Shown one piece after another: positions 1 through 8,857 of a stretch of 64,000 nt of DNA. The translations under genes and the position numbers were made by a program. Position 1 is the stretch's first letter. Each line of letters starts with the position of its first letter. This DNA is from UBA11136 sp964482135 (GTDB lineage: Bacteria > Pseudomonadota > Alphaproteobacteria > UBA11136): NCBI GenBank assembly GCA_964482135.1, contig CAYZWF010000002.1, positions 18,048 to 82,047 of the forward strand, written 5' to 3'. The notes beneath the pieces are model-generated. The model ran no database searches. It saw only the letters and a list, made by a program, of their open reading frames with translations, and was not told where the DNA came from.

Positions 1-375
1 AAGGCCGCCACCGACGGTCCGGGTCTGTTTATCCGCACCCATCCCAACGTGTCTTTCGTGGCCATGGATCAGACCAAGCATCCCGAACCGGAAGTTCAGC
101 AGTCGATCAAGATTCTCGACAAGGAGACCCGGAAGATGATCAAGACCATCCGGGTTACCGAGCTGGAGAAAGCCGTCGCCGTCCATATCGAATTCAACAA
201 GGGCGGCAGCGAGATGTGGGTATCGGTCTGGGCCCGTGGCGGCAAAAAGGACTGGCTCAAGGGTGAAATCGTCGTTTACGACACCAAGACCCTTGAGGAA
301 AAAACCCGGATTAAGAATCTTGAAACACCGACCGGCAAATTCAACGTCTATAACAGGATGCACCACAAGACGTGA
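1..375 (+). CDS. NirS-like heme d1 protein, C-terminal part (cut by window edge)
   Basis: The frame is open from the first base, so only the last 124 codons are visible. They match the end of the heme d1 propeller of cytochrome cd1 nitrite reductase. Blocks FIRTHP, SEMWVSVW and TPTGKFNVYN align with FIKTHP, DEVWFSVW and TPTGKFNIYN of the full NirS at 3429-5174. Sequence between the blocks differs strongly and the end reads HHKT rather than QHDVY, so it is a diverged paralogue, not a recent copy. NirF and NirN share this fold. The N-terminal heme c region that would settle the choice lies outside the window. A terminator hairpin follows. Confidence 0.75.
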   Translation, partial: KAATDGPGLFIRTHPNVSFVAMDQTKHPEPEVQQSIKILDKETRKMIKTIRVTELEKAVAVHIEFNKGGSEMWVSVWARGGKKDWLKGEIVVYDTKTLEEKTRIKNLETPTGKFNVYNRMHHKT

Positions 376-410
376 TCCTTACACAGCGTTGATTATGTCG
401 ACCGGAAGCA

Positions 411-455
411 AAAAAGAAGAGGATGGGTGCCTGTTGGCATCTGTCCTCTTCTTTT
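411..455 (+). terminator. Rho-independent terminator after the NirS-like gene
   Basis: A long A-rich/T-rich hairpin: AAAGAAGAGGA on the left pairs with TCCTCTTCTTT on the right, with inner pairs TGCC/GGCA closing a short loop. The right arm ends in CTTTTCC. It lies about 40 bases after the stop at 375. Confidence 0.75.
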
Positions 456-495
456 CCGTTCTACTGAGAGAAGACTGTGGCTTGCAATAGGCAAC

Positions 496-532
496 AGGCG
501 CACCTTAAAACAGAATAGGTGCACCTTAAACT
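496..532. repeat. Pair of 16-bp direct repeats upstream of the NirT-like gene
   Basis: AGGCGCACCTTAAAAC at 496-511 is repeated as AGGTGCACCTTAAACT at 517-532. The start-to-start distance is 21 bp, two helical turns, so both would face the same side of the DNA. They sit 27 bp before the next start codon. Either a tandem operator or a chance duplication. Confidence 0.4.
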
Positions 533-558
533 GGGCTCACGGGGAGAGATGACGGAGC

Positions 559-2325
559 ATGATTTCAGATAAATTTCGCTATTTTCTGACAAACCGGCTC
601 GTCAAGTCGATCATCATGACGCCGGTTCGTTCCACGATTATCGGCGCGGCGGCCTTTTTCGCGATCGGAATCGTTTTCTGGGCCGGTCTGAATGTGGCTA
701 TAGAATCCACCGATAATATGGAGTTCTGCATCGGCTGCCATGTGATGGAGAGCACCGTTTATCAGGAATATAAAAAGACTCCCCACTATCAGAATCGCAC
801 CGGAGTGCAGGCCACCTGTCCCGACTGTCACGTTCCCCGGCCCTGGCTCGACAGAGCCCTGCGCAAGCTGCGGGCCAGCAACGAGATATTGCACTGGATG
901 TTGGGCAGCATAGACACGCCCGAAAAATTCGAGGCCAAACGCCTCACCCTGGCCAAGCATGTGTGGAAATCCATGAAGGAAACGGATTCCCGCGAGTGCC
1001 GCAACTGCCATTCCTGGGAAGCCATGAAGGGTGCAAAGCAGCAGCGCCGGGCGAGAAAACAGCATGAACTGGCGCTTATAGACAACCTGACCTGTATTGA
1101 TTGCCATAAGGGCATTGCTCACAGAGCCGTGCATAAGCTTCTCGATGATGACGAGGATTTCTACGACGGCAAGTCCGATCCACGTAAGCTCGATGTTCTT
1201 ACCGCCGCCGAGGCCGCGGTCGCGGAGAAAGAAGAAGCTGCCGCTGCCGCGGCATCGGCGGAGGAAGCGCCCGTAGCCGAGGCGCCCGGCAAGGCGGAAG
1301 CCGCGGAAAGCACGCCCGCATCCGCACCCTCACCCACACCATCAGCAGGCGGCGAAGCAGCGGGCGGCGGACCTGCCTGGGGCAATATTCCGGGCCGCGA
1401 TATCGTTGTCTTCTATCCGGGGCAGACCTCCATGGAGTGGATCCTCAAGGGGAGCGACCATGGCGGCGCGCGCGCCATCAAGAAACTGGGCGATCCCTGC
1501 GCCGAGTGCCATGAGGGTGAGCAGGATAAAATGGGCAGGATTCTGGCCAGCGGTGAGAAAGCCGAGGCTACGCCCATTCCCGGCAAACGCGGCCATATCA
1601 AGGTCAACGTCAAGGCCGCCCATGACGGCGAAAATCTCTACATGCATTTCCAATGGCCGGGAACCGAGCATACGCCGGCGCCCTTCGTGGACGGCGGCAA
1701 GATGGACCCCGATAATCAGGTTAAGCTTGCCGTTATGTTCGATGACGGAAAGGTGGACGCTGCCGACAGCGCGGGCTGTTGGGTCACCTGTCATCACGAT
1801 TCCCGCTATATGCCCGATCATCCTGACGCCGCCGCCGTCACCGCCGCGGGCGATCTCGCCAAACGGCTCGGTGCGGCCGACGGGATCACCAAGTATCTGA
1901 AGGAAACGCGCAGCGAAATCGAGATCAAGGGCAACGACGACAAGCCCCGTGGCGGTTGGGACAAGCTCAAGCCGGCATCCGAGATCGAGGAGCTGAAAGG
2001 TGCCGGGGCTTTCATGGACCTGATGCGCGTTAAGATCGGCGAGGGTAAATCGGAAAGCGGTTCCGTGCTGGAACATCGGGCCATGAGCGGGGAGTCGGGC
2101 ATCACCTTCAGCGGAGGCCTTGCCGACGGCGTCTGGTCCGTGACCGTGACCCGCCCCCTCAAGGCGGACAAGCCCGGCGGCGTCACCATCGAGCCGGGCA
2201 AGCTCTATACGGTGGGGATCGCCATTCACGACGATTACACCCTGGCCCGGTTCCACCATGTTTCACTGGAATACTCGCTGGGACTCGACAACGAAGAGGC
2301 TGGCATTAATGCCATCAAGATGTAA
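559..2325 (+). CDS. NirT/NapC-type tetraheme cytochrome fused to an EB_dh-like heme-binding domain
   Basis: 588 aa. One N-terminal membrane anchor (about residues 24-45) precedes four heme c motifs, CIGCH 57-61, CPDCH 87-91, CRNCH 147-151 and CIDCH 179-183, as in NapC/NirT quinol dehydrogenases of about 200 aa. An Ala/Glu then Pro/Ser-rich linker (about 215-275) leads to a second half with CAECH 314-318 and an unusual Cys-x3-Cys-His at 407-412. That half resembles the heme-binding domain of ethylbenzene dehydrogenase gamma-like cytochromes. NapC/NirT proteins oxidise quinol and pass electrons to periplasmic reductases, so the target here is probably NirS or the copper protein encoded just downstream. 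The fusion makes it nearly three times the usual length. Confidence 0.8.
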   Translation: MISDKFRYFLTNRLVKSIIMTPVRSTIIGAAAFFAIGIVFWAGLNVAIESTDNMEFCIGCHVMESTVYQEYKKTPHYQNRTGVQATCPDCHVPRPWLDRALRKLRASNEILHWMLGSIDTPEKFEAKRLTLAKHVWKSMKETDSRECRNCHSWEAMKGAKQQRRARKQHELALIDNLTCIDCHKGIAHRAVHKLLDDDEDFYDGKSDPRKLDVLTAAEAAVAEKEEAAAAAASAEEAPVAEAPGKAEAAESTPASAPSPTPSAGGEAAGGGPAWGNIPGRDIVVFYPGQTSMEWILKGSDHGGARAIKKLGDPCAECHEGEQDKMGRILASGEKAEATPIPGKRGHIKVNVKAAHDGENLYMHFQWPGTEHTPAPFVDGGKMDPDNQVKLAVMFDDGKVDAADSAGCWVTCHHDSRYMPDHPDAAAVTAAGDLAKRLGAADGITKYLKETRSEIEIKGNDDKPRGGWDKLKPASEIEELKGAGAFMDLMRVKIGEGKSESGSVLEHRAMSGESGITFSGGLADGVWSVTVTRPLKADKPGGVTIEPGKLYTVGIAIHDDYTLARFHHVSLEYSLGLDNEEAGINAIKM

Positions 2326-2767
2326 GCAGCCACGCCGCAGGAGTTTCCGCTTCTTGTATATGGCGGCTATGGCAAGCGCGGGACTGGCCTTTGCGGCGAT
2401 ACTGATCACGCCGCCGGTTGCACTGGCGGACGAGGAAAGAGAGAGAATCTGCGCCGAGGCTGAGAAACGCTATCAGGAACTATTCGATGGGGCGGGTGGC
2501 GATGTGTCCGTCGTGAAAATGTACAAATACAACTTTTGCCCCATGGACCTGACCGTGACGGCCGGGACCACGGTGCGTTGGATCAATGTGGACAAGCGCA
2601 CCAGCCACAGTGTCTGGCTTAAGGTGGCGGGGATTGAGGAAACGGATCGTCTATTTCCCGAAGAAAGCTGGGAGCACCAGTTTACGGATAGCGGAGAATA
2701 CCCCTATCTGTGCGGACCCCATGGGGAACAGGAGAGCATGACCGGTAAAGTTACGGTTGTTCCCTGA
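2309..2767 (+). CDS. Periplasmic cupredoxin (blue copper protein)
   Basis: 152 aa from the ATG at 2309, which overlaps the end of the cytochrome gene by 17 bases and is preceded by GAGGC. An Arg-rich start and hydrophobic stretch (about 17-36) ending in ALA form a signal peptide. The mature part has the type 1 copper pattern: His100 in RTSHSVW, then Cys135, His138 and Met144 in YLCGPHGEQESM. Such proteins carry electrons in the periplasm. Tight coupling to the multiheme cytochrome suggests the order quinol, cytochrome, cupredoxin, NirS. A longer reading back to 2258 would run through the upstream gene and is unlikely. Confidence 0.8.
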   Translation: MPSRCKQPRRRSFRFLYMAAMASAGLAFAAILITPPVALADEERERICAEAEKRYQELFDGAGGDVSVVKMYKYNFCPMDLTVTAGTTVRWINVDKRTSHSVWLKVAGIEETDRLFPEESWEHQFTDSGEYPYLCGPHGEQESMTGKVTVVP

Positions 2768-2859
2768 ATTGTCTCCTGGCCCGAGGGCTGACCCCGCTGT
2801 GATGGAGTCTTTCTCGTGAGTGTGGACAAAAAACAAACCCGGATAACGGAGGTAGTGAA

Positions 2860-3315
2860 GTGAAAAAAGTTCCCGTCCAATGGACCGACGAGTTAAGCGT
2901 CGGTGTCGATATTATCGACAAGGACCATCAGAAATTATTTTCATTATTCAAACAGCTTCGCTCGCTTAATGAAGAAGGCGATCGGACCGCGGCTATCGTT
3001 GATGTTCTTTCGGAGCTTTATGATTACACGGACTATCACTTCAAGCGGGAAGAGGCGGTGATGGAAGTCTGCAGTTATCCCCATTTAAACAGACACAGAC
3101 AGGTCCACACAGCCTTTGCAGCCGGCGTCAAACGCTTCCTCGACGCCGCCGCCGATGGCGCCGATGAATTCATGGTGAACAGCCTGAGCGAATTTCTGGA
3201 GGATTGGCTCAAGGAGCATATCATGGGGATGGACAAGGATTACGAAACCTGGACAGTGGGCAAGAACAACGAAATCAACGAGGTGAACCTGGATTTCGAG
3301 GCAAGCAGGAAATAA
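2860..3315 (+). CDS. Bacteriohemerythrin
   Basis: 151 aa with a GTG start, 6 bases after GGAGGT (2848-2853). The hemerythrin non-heme diiron pattern is present: DKDHQKLF near residue 23, YHFKREEAVM near 57-66, HRHRQVH near 76-82 and LKEHIMGMDKDY near 122-133. The protein should bind O2, or NO, at a diiron site in a four-helix bundle. No sensor domain is attached. Placement inside a denitrification cluster suits NO or O2 buffering, but this is inference. A second, quite different hemerythrin gene lies at 8858-9253. Confidence 0.88.
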   Translation: MKKVPVQWTDELSVGVDIIDKDHQKLFSLFKQLRSLNEEGDRTAAIVDVLSELYDYTDYHFKREEAVMEVCSYPHLNRHRQVHTAFAAGVKRFLDAAADGADEFMVNSLSEFLEDWLKEHIMGMDKDYETWTVGKNNEINEVNLDFEASRK

Positions 3316-3372
3316 CGGCGCGGGGAGAGGCGTTCCGTAAGGACTCTGTTTCAAGGTTCCGGTTATAAAGTT

Positions 3373-3402
3373 ACGGCCGGGCGGCATATGCCGCCCGGCC
3401 GT
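3373..3402. terminator. Hairpin between the hemerythrin gene and nirS
   Basis: A perfect 13-bp inverted repeat, ACGGCCGGGCGGC, with loop ATAT, lies between two convergent genes. It is followed by only TTAATA on the plus strand and TAACT on the minus strand, so it may act in both directions but lacks a strong U tract. Confidence 0.6.
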
Positions 3403-3428
3403 TAATACGAGATCACCGAATCAGCAGA

Positions 3429-5174
3429 TCAGTAAACATCGTGCTGGGTGTTGTAGATGTTGAACTTACCCGTTGGCGTCACAAGGCGCTTGTCCTTGAT
3501 CACGGTCTTGAGTTTACGGGTCTTGTCATCGACGACGACGATGGCCGATGTCTCCTCCGCGCCGTTCCATACCGAAAACCAGACCTCGTCGCCTTTGACG
3601 TTGTATTCTCCCTGGACGACGCGGCGCACGCCATGGTCGATACCCGACCATTCACCGATGGGAAGTGCCTCGTAGCCCTTGCCGAGATCGTTGATATCGA
3701 ACACGGCTATTGACGAGGACAGTTCGGCTTCCGGATTGAGCGGCGTATCCACATAAAGGTTTGTGGATTCGGGGTGGGTCTTGATGAACAGTGACCCGCC
3801 GCCCTGGCCTTCGATGGTTTCCACCACCGTCCATGCCTGATCGGGATGTCCCTCGGGGTCGGTGCCGATGACGGAGATGGTCTCGTCACCGAGGTGGCTG
3901 GTGGCCCAGACCGGACCGTATTTAGGATGGACGAAATTGGCGCCGCGTCCGGGGTGGGGTGTGGTGCCCACCTCGATCAGCTTCACCAGCTTGTTCTCCT
4001 TGGTGTCGATGACAGCAATGATGTTGCTGGCATTTGCGGCATCCATGAAATAGCGTCCGGTGGAATCGAACCCGCCATCATGGAGAAAACGCGCGGCGGC
4101 AATGCTGGTGATCTTGAGGTTATCAAGATCCGAATAGTTCACCATCAGCACCTTGCCCGTCTCCTTCACGTTGACCACGAATTCCGGGTTGTAGTGGGAG
4201 CCGACGATAGCCGCCACGCGCGGTTCGGGATGATATTCCTGGGTACCCACGGTCATGCCGCGGGTGGAGACCACCTTGAGCGGCTCGAGAGTCGCTCCAT
4301 CCATAATGGTGAACTGTGGCGGCCAGTAGGTGCCGGCAATGGCGTATTTGTCTTCCCAGCCCTTCATCTTCGAGGTTTCCACCGAGCGTGCCTCCATCCC
4401 GGCCTTGATTTCGGCCACGGCGGTGGGCGTCTTCATCCACAGATCGATGAGTGTGACCCTGGCGTCGCGTCCGATAACGAATAGATAACGTCCGGAAGCC
4501 GAAATACGCGAGATATGAACGGCATAACCGGTGGGGATGACGGTGGCGATCTTTTTCGAGTCGCCCTCAATCAACGCGATCTCTCCGGTATCACGCAGGG
4601 TTACCGAGAACAGGTTGTCGAGGTCGAGCTTGTTCATCTTCTTTTTCGGACGCTTGTCAACGGGGACCATGACCTTCCAGCTCGCCTTGATCTCCTTGAG
4701 CCCGTATTCCGGAGGCTGTGGCGGCTCCTGCAGCAGGTAGCGGGCCATGATGTCCACTTCGCTTTCGGAAAGCTGGCCCGATTCGCCCCAGTTCGGCATG
4801 CCCGCGGGCGAGCCGTAGGTGATGAAAGCGGTGAGATAATCGAGGCCCAGCTCGCGGGTGAGGTCGGTGGTCAGCGCCTTGCCCGTGGCGCCCTTGCGCA
4901 GGACGCCGTGACAGCCGGCGCAACGCTCGAAATAAATCTGCTGCGCCTTGGCGAATTCCTCCTTCGAGATGGAGGGGACGCCCGGTTTGGCCGCGGGTAC
5001 CTCCCCGTCTTCTCCACTCAGCACGTCCAGGCTGGGGCTGTATTTTCCGCTGGGCGTGGTCTTGTGCTTTTCGAGTTTTTCCTTGCTGGGTGTGTCGGCG
5101 GCCTGGGCACCGGTGAGAACAAAGGCAGTGCTAAAAACAATGCCTAGGAGCAGGCTGAATAACGTCTTTTTCAT
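3429..5174 (-). CDS. nirS: Cytochrome cd1 nitrite reductase
   Basis: 581 aa, full length. A signal peptide ends near GAQA (residue 25). The N-terminal cytochrome c domain carries CAGCH (about residues 85-89) and a Met-containing GSPAGMPNWG loop. The remaining 400 or so residues are the d1 heme propeller, ending TPTGKFNIYNTQHDVY as in known NirS. The enzyme reduces nitrite to NO in the periplasm and needs heme d1 made by other nir genes, none of which are seen here. Start ATG at 5174 is preceded by AAGGGGG. It diverges from the NosR/NirI gene across a 339-base AT-rich spacer. Confidence 0.95.
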   Translation of the reverse strand: MKKTLFSLLLGIVFSTAFVLTGAQAADTPSKEKLEKHKTTPSGKYSPSLDVLSGEDGEVPAAKPGVPSISKEEFAKAQQIYFERCAGCHGVLRKGATGKALTTDLTRELGLDYLTAFITYGSPAGMPNWGESGQLSESEVDIMARYLLQEPPQPPEYGLKEIKASWKVMVPVDKRPKKKMNKLDLDNLFSVTLRDTGEIALIEGDSKKIATVIPTGYAVHISRISASGRYLFVIGRDARVTLIDLWMKTPTAVAEIKAGMEARSVETSKMKGWEDKYAIAGTYWPPQFTIMDGATLEPLKVVSTRGMTVGTQEYHPEPRVAAIVGSHYNPEFVVNVKETGKVLMVNYSDLDNLKITSIAAARFLHDGGFDSTGRYFMDAANASNIIAVIDTKENKLVKLIEVGTTPHPGRGANFVHPKYGPVWATSHLGDETISVIGTDPEGHPDQAWTVVETIEGQGGGSLFIKTHPESTNLYVDTPLNPEAELSSSIAVFDINDLGKGYEALPIGEWSGIDHGVRRVVQGEYNVKGDEVWFSVWNGAEETSAIVVVDDKTRKLKTVIKDKRLVTPTGKFNIYNTQHDVY

Positions 5175-5513
5175 GGGGTCCCCCTTAATGACTGGATAGA
5201 ATTTTATTCAATAGTGACATGCTTCAATTACCCTCACGTTGAGATGCCCGATGATAAGCTCGATAAGGAAAAGGGGGAAAGCAGAAATATGTATATAAAA
5301 TACATGTTATATTATAGAAGGAAGTAATATTTCCATTCCAGGCTTACCGCTAGCCTATTAAAAAGAATGGCTCTAAAGAGTTGGAGCTGCGTCAAATTGT
5401 CGCGGAGTGATTTGTCGCAGGAGGAAGTTGTTCTGATCCCCTACACATTAAACAACATATGGTCTAGTTAGCGTTATTTTTATATACTTTTATAATAAAG
5501 TTTAGGCAATCGT
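5175..5513. promoter_or_regulatory. Divergent nirS / nosR-nirI promoter region
   Basis: 339 bases without a gene, AT-rich compared with its surroundings, between two divergent denitrification genes. No clean FNR/NNR dyad (TTGAT-N4-ATCAA) is visible. There is a direct repeat TTGTCGCGGAG (5397-5407) and TTGTCGCAGGAG (5412-5423), 15 bp apart, and several A/T-rich minus-10-like stretches such as TATAATAAAG near 5490. Promoters for both genes are expected here, but I cannot assign them. Confidence 0.45.
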
Positions 5514-7760
5514 ATGTCTTGTGAATACAAAAGGTTTACATGCATAACATTTCTGTTTGTGGCCTGTTTGTTTTGCCGGGCCATCGCAGCCCCGGCCCAC
5601 GCCGATGAAGGTGCGGCGGATTTTTTCGAGCCAAGGATTCTTTCGCGCATCTTTCCCGCCGCCGACGGCTTCGGCCCCCTTCAGGGTAATCCTCCCGCAA
5701 TTGCCGTCTATCGTGGCGACAAGCAGCTTGGGTATGTCTTTTCCAGCCGCCAGGTGGTGGGGTCCACGGGGTTTTCAGGCAAGCCCCTGGATATCGTCAT
5801 TGGCCTTGACCTCGAAGGAAAGATTGCCGGGCTGGAGTTGCGCGAACATCACGAGCCGATTCTGGTGATCGGCATCAGGGACGCGGACCTGGAACGTCAT
5901 ATGCAGCAATATGTGGGGTTTCACGTGGCCACCCGGGTAACGCCGGTTGCCGACAAGCGTAAGGAAACGGCACCGGAAACGGCACCGGAAACGGTATTGG
6001 AAACGGCAACGGAAGAAGCCGCGGTCGATATCCTCAGCGGCGCTTCCATCACCACCGCGGTTGTCAATGATGTGATCATGCGCGCCTCACGGGCAATGGC
6101 GCGTTCGCGGGGAATCCTGCCGCCCCTCGAGGATGATGGACGTGGCGTGGTGGATTATGACCGCTTCGAAAGCAAGGATTGGAGCGCCCTGCTCAGGGAA
6201 GGCGCCATAGCTGTTCTGCGCCTCTATAACAGTGACGTGTCGCAGGCCTTCGCCGCCCAGGGGGTGCCTGCCAAATCAATAAAACGAATGAAGCAACAGT
6301 TGGGAGAACCTAAGGGCCGTTTCATCGATCTTTATGCGGCCCTGGCCACGCCGGCGCTGATTGGCCGCAATCTCTTGGGGGATCATCTCTTCGGCCGTCT
6401 CTCTTCCGATCTGGAGCCGGGAGCGCAGATGATCCTGATCGCCGGTGACGGGCGCTATTCCTTCAAGGGAACGGCCTATGTGAAGAACATCGTCTTTGAC
6501 CGTATTCAGATTATTCAAGGAGAGAACACCTTCAAGTTTAATACCGGGGATCATCGGCGCGTAGAGTCTCTGGCCGTGGAGGGGGCTCCCATATTGCGGG
6601 AACTGGGCCTGTTCACCCTTTCCCCGGGAAGCGGATTCGATCCGGCGCAGCCCTGGCGCCTGGAGATTCTCGTCGTCAGATCCTATACGGATGCGAAGGG
6701 AAAGGAGATAGAGGATTACGCAGCATTCACCTTGCCCTACCGCTTGCCCGGGGAGCTGATAGAGCGCGCCGCCGGCGTGGAAGACGTAGCGGCGGAACGG
6801 GCATCCTGGCCTCTTTGGCAACATGCCTGGGCCGACAACCAGGGAAAGATCGTCGTCCTTAGCGTGGCTTTGCTGATCCTTCTTAGCGCCCTGGTTTTCC
6901 AGGATTCCATGGAGCGCCGTCCGCGATTCTACCGTTTTTTCCGTCTCGGTTTCCTGGTGTTCACCACAGTATGGATTGGCTGGTATGCCGGGGCTCAGCT
7001 TTCGGTTATTAACGTGATTACCTTCTTGCAGTCTTTGGTCACCGCCTTCAGCTGGGAATTCTATCTGCTCGGCCCCCTGATCTTCATCCTTTGGTGCTTC
7101 GTGGCCGTGGCCCTGTTGTTCTGGGGGCGCGGCGTCTATTGCGGCTGGCTGTGCCCCTTCGGGGCCTTGCAGGAACTTCTCAACGAGGTGGCCCAGAAGG
7201 TCCGGGTGCCGCAGATAAATATCCCTTTCACGGTCCAGGAACGGCTGTGGCCCATCAAATACATGCTGTTTCTTGGCCTTCTCGGGCTGTCTTTCTATTC
7301 TATGCGTGAGTCTGTGGTGCTGAGCGAGGTGGAGCCCTTCAAGACCGTGTTCTCGCTTAACTTCCAGCGTGCTTGGCCTTTCGTGGCGTACGCCGTTGGT
7401 CTGTTGGTGGCGGGGCTGTTCATCGAGCGTTTCTTCTGCCGCTATCTTTGTCCCCTGGGCGCGGCGCTGGCGGTTCCGGCGCGCGTGCGCATGTTCGAAT
7501 GGCTGAAACGGCGCCCCCAATGCGGCCGGGAATGCCGTATCTGCGCCCAGGAATGTACGGTGGGAGCGATCCACCCCAACGGCCAGATCAATCCCAACGA
7601 ATGCATTTACTGTATGCATTGCCAGGTACTTTATTACGATGATCACCGCTGTCCGCCCATGATCAGCCGCCGCGAACGCAAAGAGACCTACCGGGCGGCA
7701 CGGGAGGGGGAAAACGGGGACGACCCCGCAAGAGAAGGAGGCCATGTGGATGCGGTCTGA
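5514..7760 (+). CDS. NosR/NirI-family membrane flavo-iron-sulfur protein
   Basis: 748 aa. A signal segment (1-30) is followed by a periplasmic FMN-binding domain with a SGASITT motif near residue 178, the expected flavin attachment loop. About five or six membrane helices follow from residue 445. Two Cys-x3-Cys-Pro motifs, CGWLCPFG (about 543) and CRYLCPLG (about 641), flank the last helices, and a cytoplasmic ferredoxin-like tail has CGRECRICAQEC and CIYCMHC. NosR supports N2O reductase; NirI is the relative next to nirS in Paracoccus. The nirS neighbour favours NirI and no nosZ is visible. The apbE gene overlaps its end by 17 bases, matching nosX/nirX arrangements. Confidence 0.88.
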   Translation: MSCEYKRFTCITFLFVACLFCRAIAAPAHADEGAADFFEPRILSRIFPAADGFGPLQGNPPAIAVYRGDKQLGYVFSSRQVVGSTGFSGKPLDIVIGLDLEGKIAGLELREHHEPILVIGIRDADLERHMQQYVGFHVATRVTPVADKRKETAPETAPETVLETATEEAAVDILSGASITTAVVNDVIMRASRAMARSRGILPPLEDDGRGVVDYDRFESKDWSALLREGAIAVLRLYNSDVSQAFAAQGVPAKSIKRMKQQLGEPKGRFIDLYAALATPALIGRNLLGDHLFGRLSSDLEPGAQMILIAGDGRYSFKGTAYVKNIVFDRIQIIQGENTFKFNTGDHRRVESLAVEGAPILRELGLFTLSPGSGFDPAQPWRLEILVVRSYTDAKGKEIEDYAAFTLPYRLPGELIERAAGVEDVAAERASWPLWQHAWADNQGKIVVLSVALLILLSALVFQDSMERRPRFYRFFRLGFLVFTTVWIGWYAGAQLSVINVITFLQSLVTAFSWEFYLLGPLIFILWCFVAVALLFWGRGVYCGWLCPFGALQELLNEVAQKVRVPQINIPFTVQERLWPIKYMLFLGLLGLSFYSMRESVVLSEVEPFKTVFSLNFQRAWPFVAYAVGLLVAGLFIERFFCRYLCPLGAALAVPARVRMFEWLKRRPQCGRECRICAQECTVGAIHPNGQINPNECIYCMHCQVLYYDDHRCPPMISRRERKETYRAAREGENGDDPAREGGHVDAV

Positions 7761-8832
7761 CACGAATAATTCTGCCCGGCAGGCAAAGGTTTCCCGCAGG
7801 CGGGCAATCGGGGTTTTCGCCGCCACGGCGGGGCTGCCGCTGATGATGTCGGTTCCCGGCGTGGCGCGGGCCGCCGGACGGAACGGGTCTCTCTTTGAAT
7901 GGAACGGCACGGCGCTGGGCGCCAGTTCGCGGATGATCCTCTCGCACCCCGACCGCGAGGCGGCGCGGCGTCTTGTGGTCATGTGCCGGGATGAAATCGA
8001 GCGGCTGGAACGGATTTTCAGCCTCTACCGTTCTTCTTCCGAACTTTCCCGTCTTAACCGGGGCGGCCGGCTTGATGCGCCTTCCCATGACATGGTGCGT
8101 CTGTTGAGCGCCTGCCGCCGTTTCGGTGATCTCAGCGGCGGCGCCTTCGATGTGACCGTGCAACCCTTGTGGCGGCTCTATGCCGATCACTTCGCCGCCC
8201 ATCCCGGAGATGAAAACGGCCCTGATGCCAGGGCGCTGGAGCGGGTCCGGGCGCTGGTGGATTATCGCGGCGTGGAGGTGACGGCGCGGCGCATTTCCTT
8301 CGCCCGCAAGGGCATGGCGGTGACCTTGAATGGGATCGCCCAGGGCTATATCACCGACCGCGTGGCCGAATTATTGCGCGCCGAGGGCATGGACAATGTA
8401 CTCATCCAGCTTGGCGAGACCCACGCCCTTGGCGGCCATCCCCAAGGCCGGGCCTGGCGCCTGGGCCTGACGGCGGCGGCGGGAACCCATGGCGAGGGGG
8501 CTGGCCATGACGAAGCGACTGGGGAAAATGTGGTGGAACTGCGTAACCGCGCCCTGGCCACCTCCGCGCCCCACGGATTTACCTTCGACCGCGAGGGACG
8601 CTTTCATCATCTGATCGACCCTGATTCCGGGAACAGTCCTCAAGCCGTGGCCGGCGTTTCCGTGACCGCGCCCCGGGCCGCCGATGCCGATGCCCTGTCC
8701 ACGGCGCTCTCGGTTATGGAGGCGCGGCGCGGGGCACAGATGATGGAGAGGGTGGGAGACGCCACGGCATGGGTAGTTCTGGCCGATGGCGGGGAAATAA
8801 CCCTGGGCCGGGCACGAGGATCGAAAGCGTAG
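7744..8832 (+). CDS. apbE: ApbE-family FAD:protein FMN transferase (NosX/NirX-like)
   Basis: 362 aa. A twin-arginine signal (SRRRAIGVFAATAG, about residues 17-30) directs export. The body has ApbE landmarks: an N-terminal WNGTALGASSRM block, SGGAFDVTVQPLW, VTLNGIAQGYITDRV, and HLIDPDSGNSPQAVAGVSV near the C-terminus. These enzymes attach FMN through a phosphodiester bond to threonine of exported flavoproteins, and the upstream NosR/NirI protein with its SGASITT loop is the obvious substrate. AAGGAGG just before the ATG supports the start. It overlaps the upstream gene. Confidence 0.92.
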   Translation: MWMRSDTNNSARQAKVSRRRAIGVFAATAGLPLMMSVPGVARAAGRNGSLFEWNGTALGASSRMILSHPDREAARRLVVMCRDEIERLERIFSLYRSSSELSRLNRGGRLDAPSHDMVRLLSACRRFGDLSGGAFDVTVQPLWRLYADHFAAHPGDENGPDARALERVRALVDYRGVEVTARRISFARKGMAVTLNGIAQGYITDRVAELLRAEGMDNVLIQLGETHALGGHPQGRAWRLGLTAAAGTHGEGAGHDEATGENVVELRNRALATSAPHGFTFDREGRFHHLIDPDSGNSPQAVAGVSVTAPRAADADALSTALSVMEARRGAQMMERVGDATAWVVLADGGEITLGRARGSKA

Positions 8833-8857
8833 CCGGGCCAACAAGTGTGACGGGCCG

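Noticed and set aside
1342..2259. Long minus-strand open frames inside the multiheme cytochrome gene
   Set aside because: They are antisense shadows of a GC-rich gene: no ribosome site, His/Arg-rich composition, and the plus-strand frame has clear heme motifs.
5380..5396. TTG-N9-CAA near the nirS/nirI spacer as an FNR/NNR box
   Set aside because: The FNR/NNR dyad needs eight bases between TTG and CAA with AT flanks; here there are nine and the inner bases do not match.
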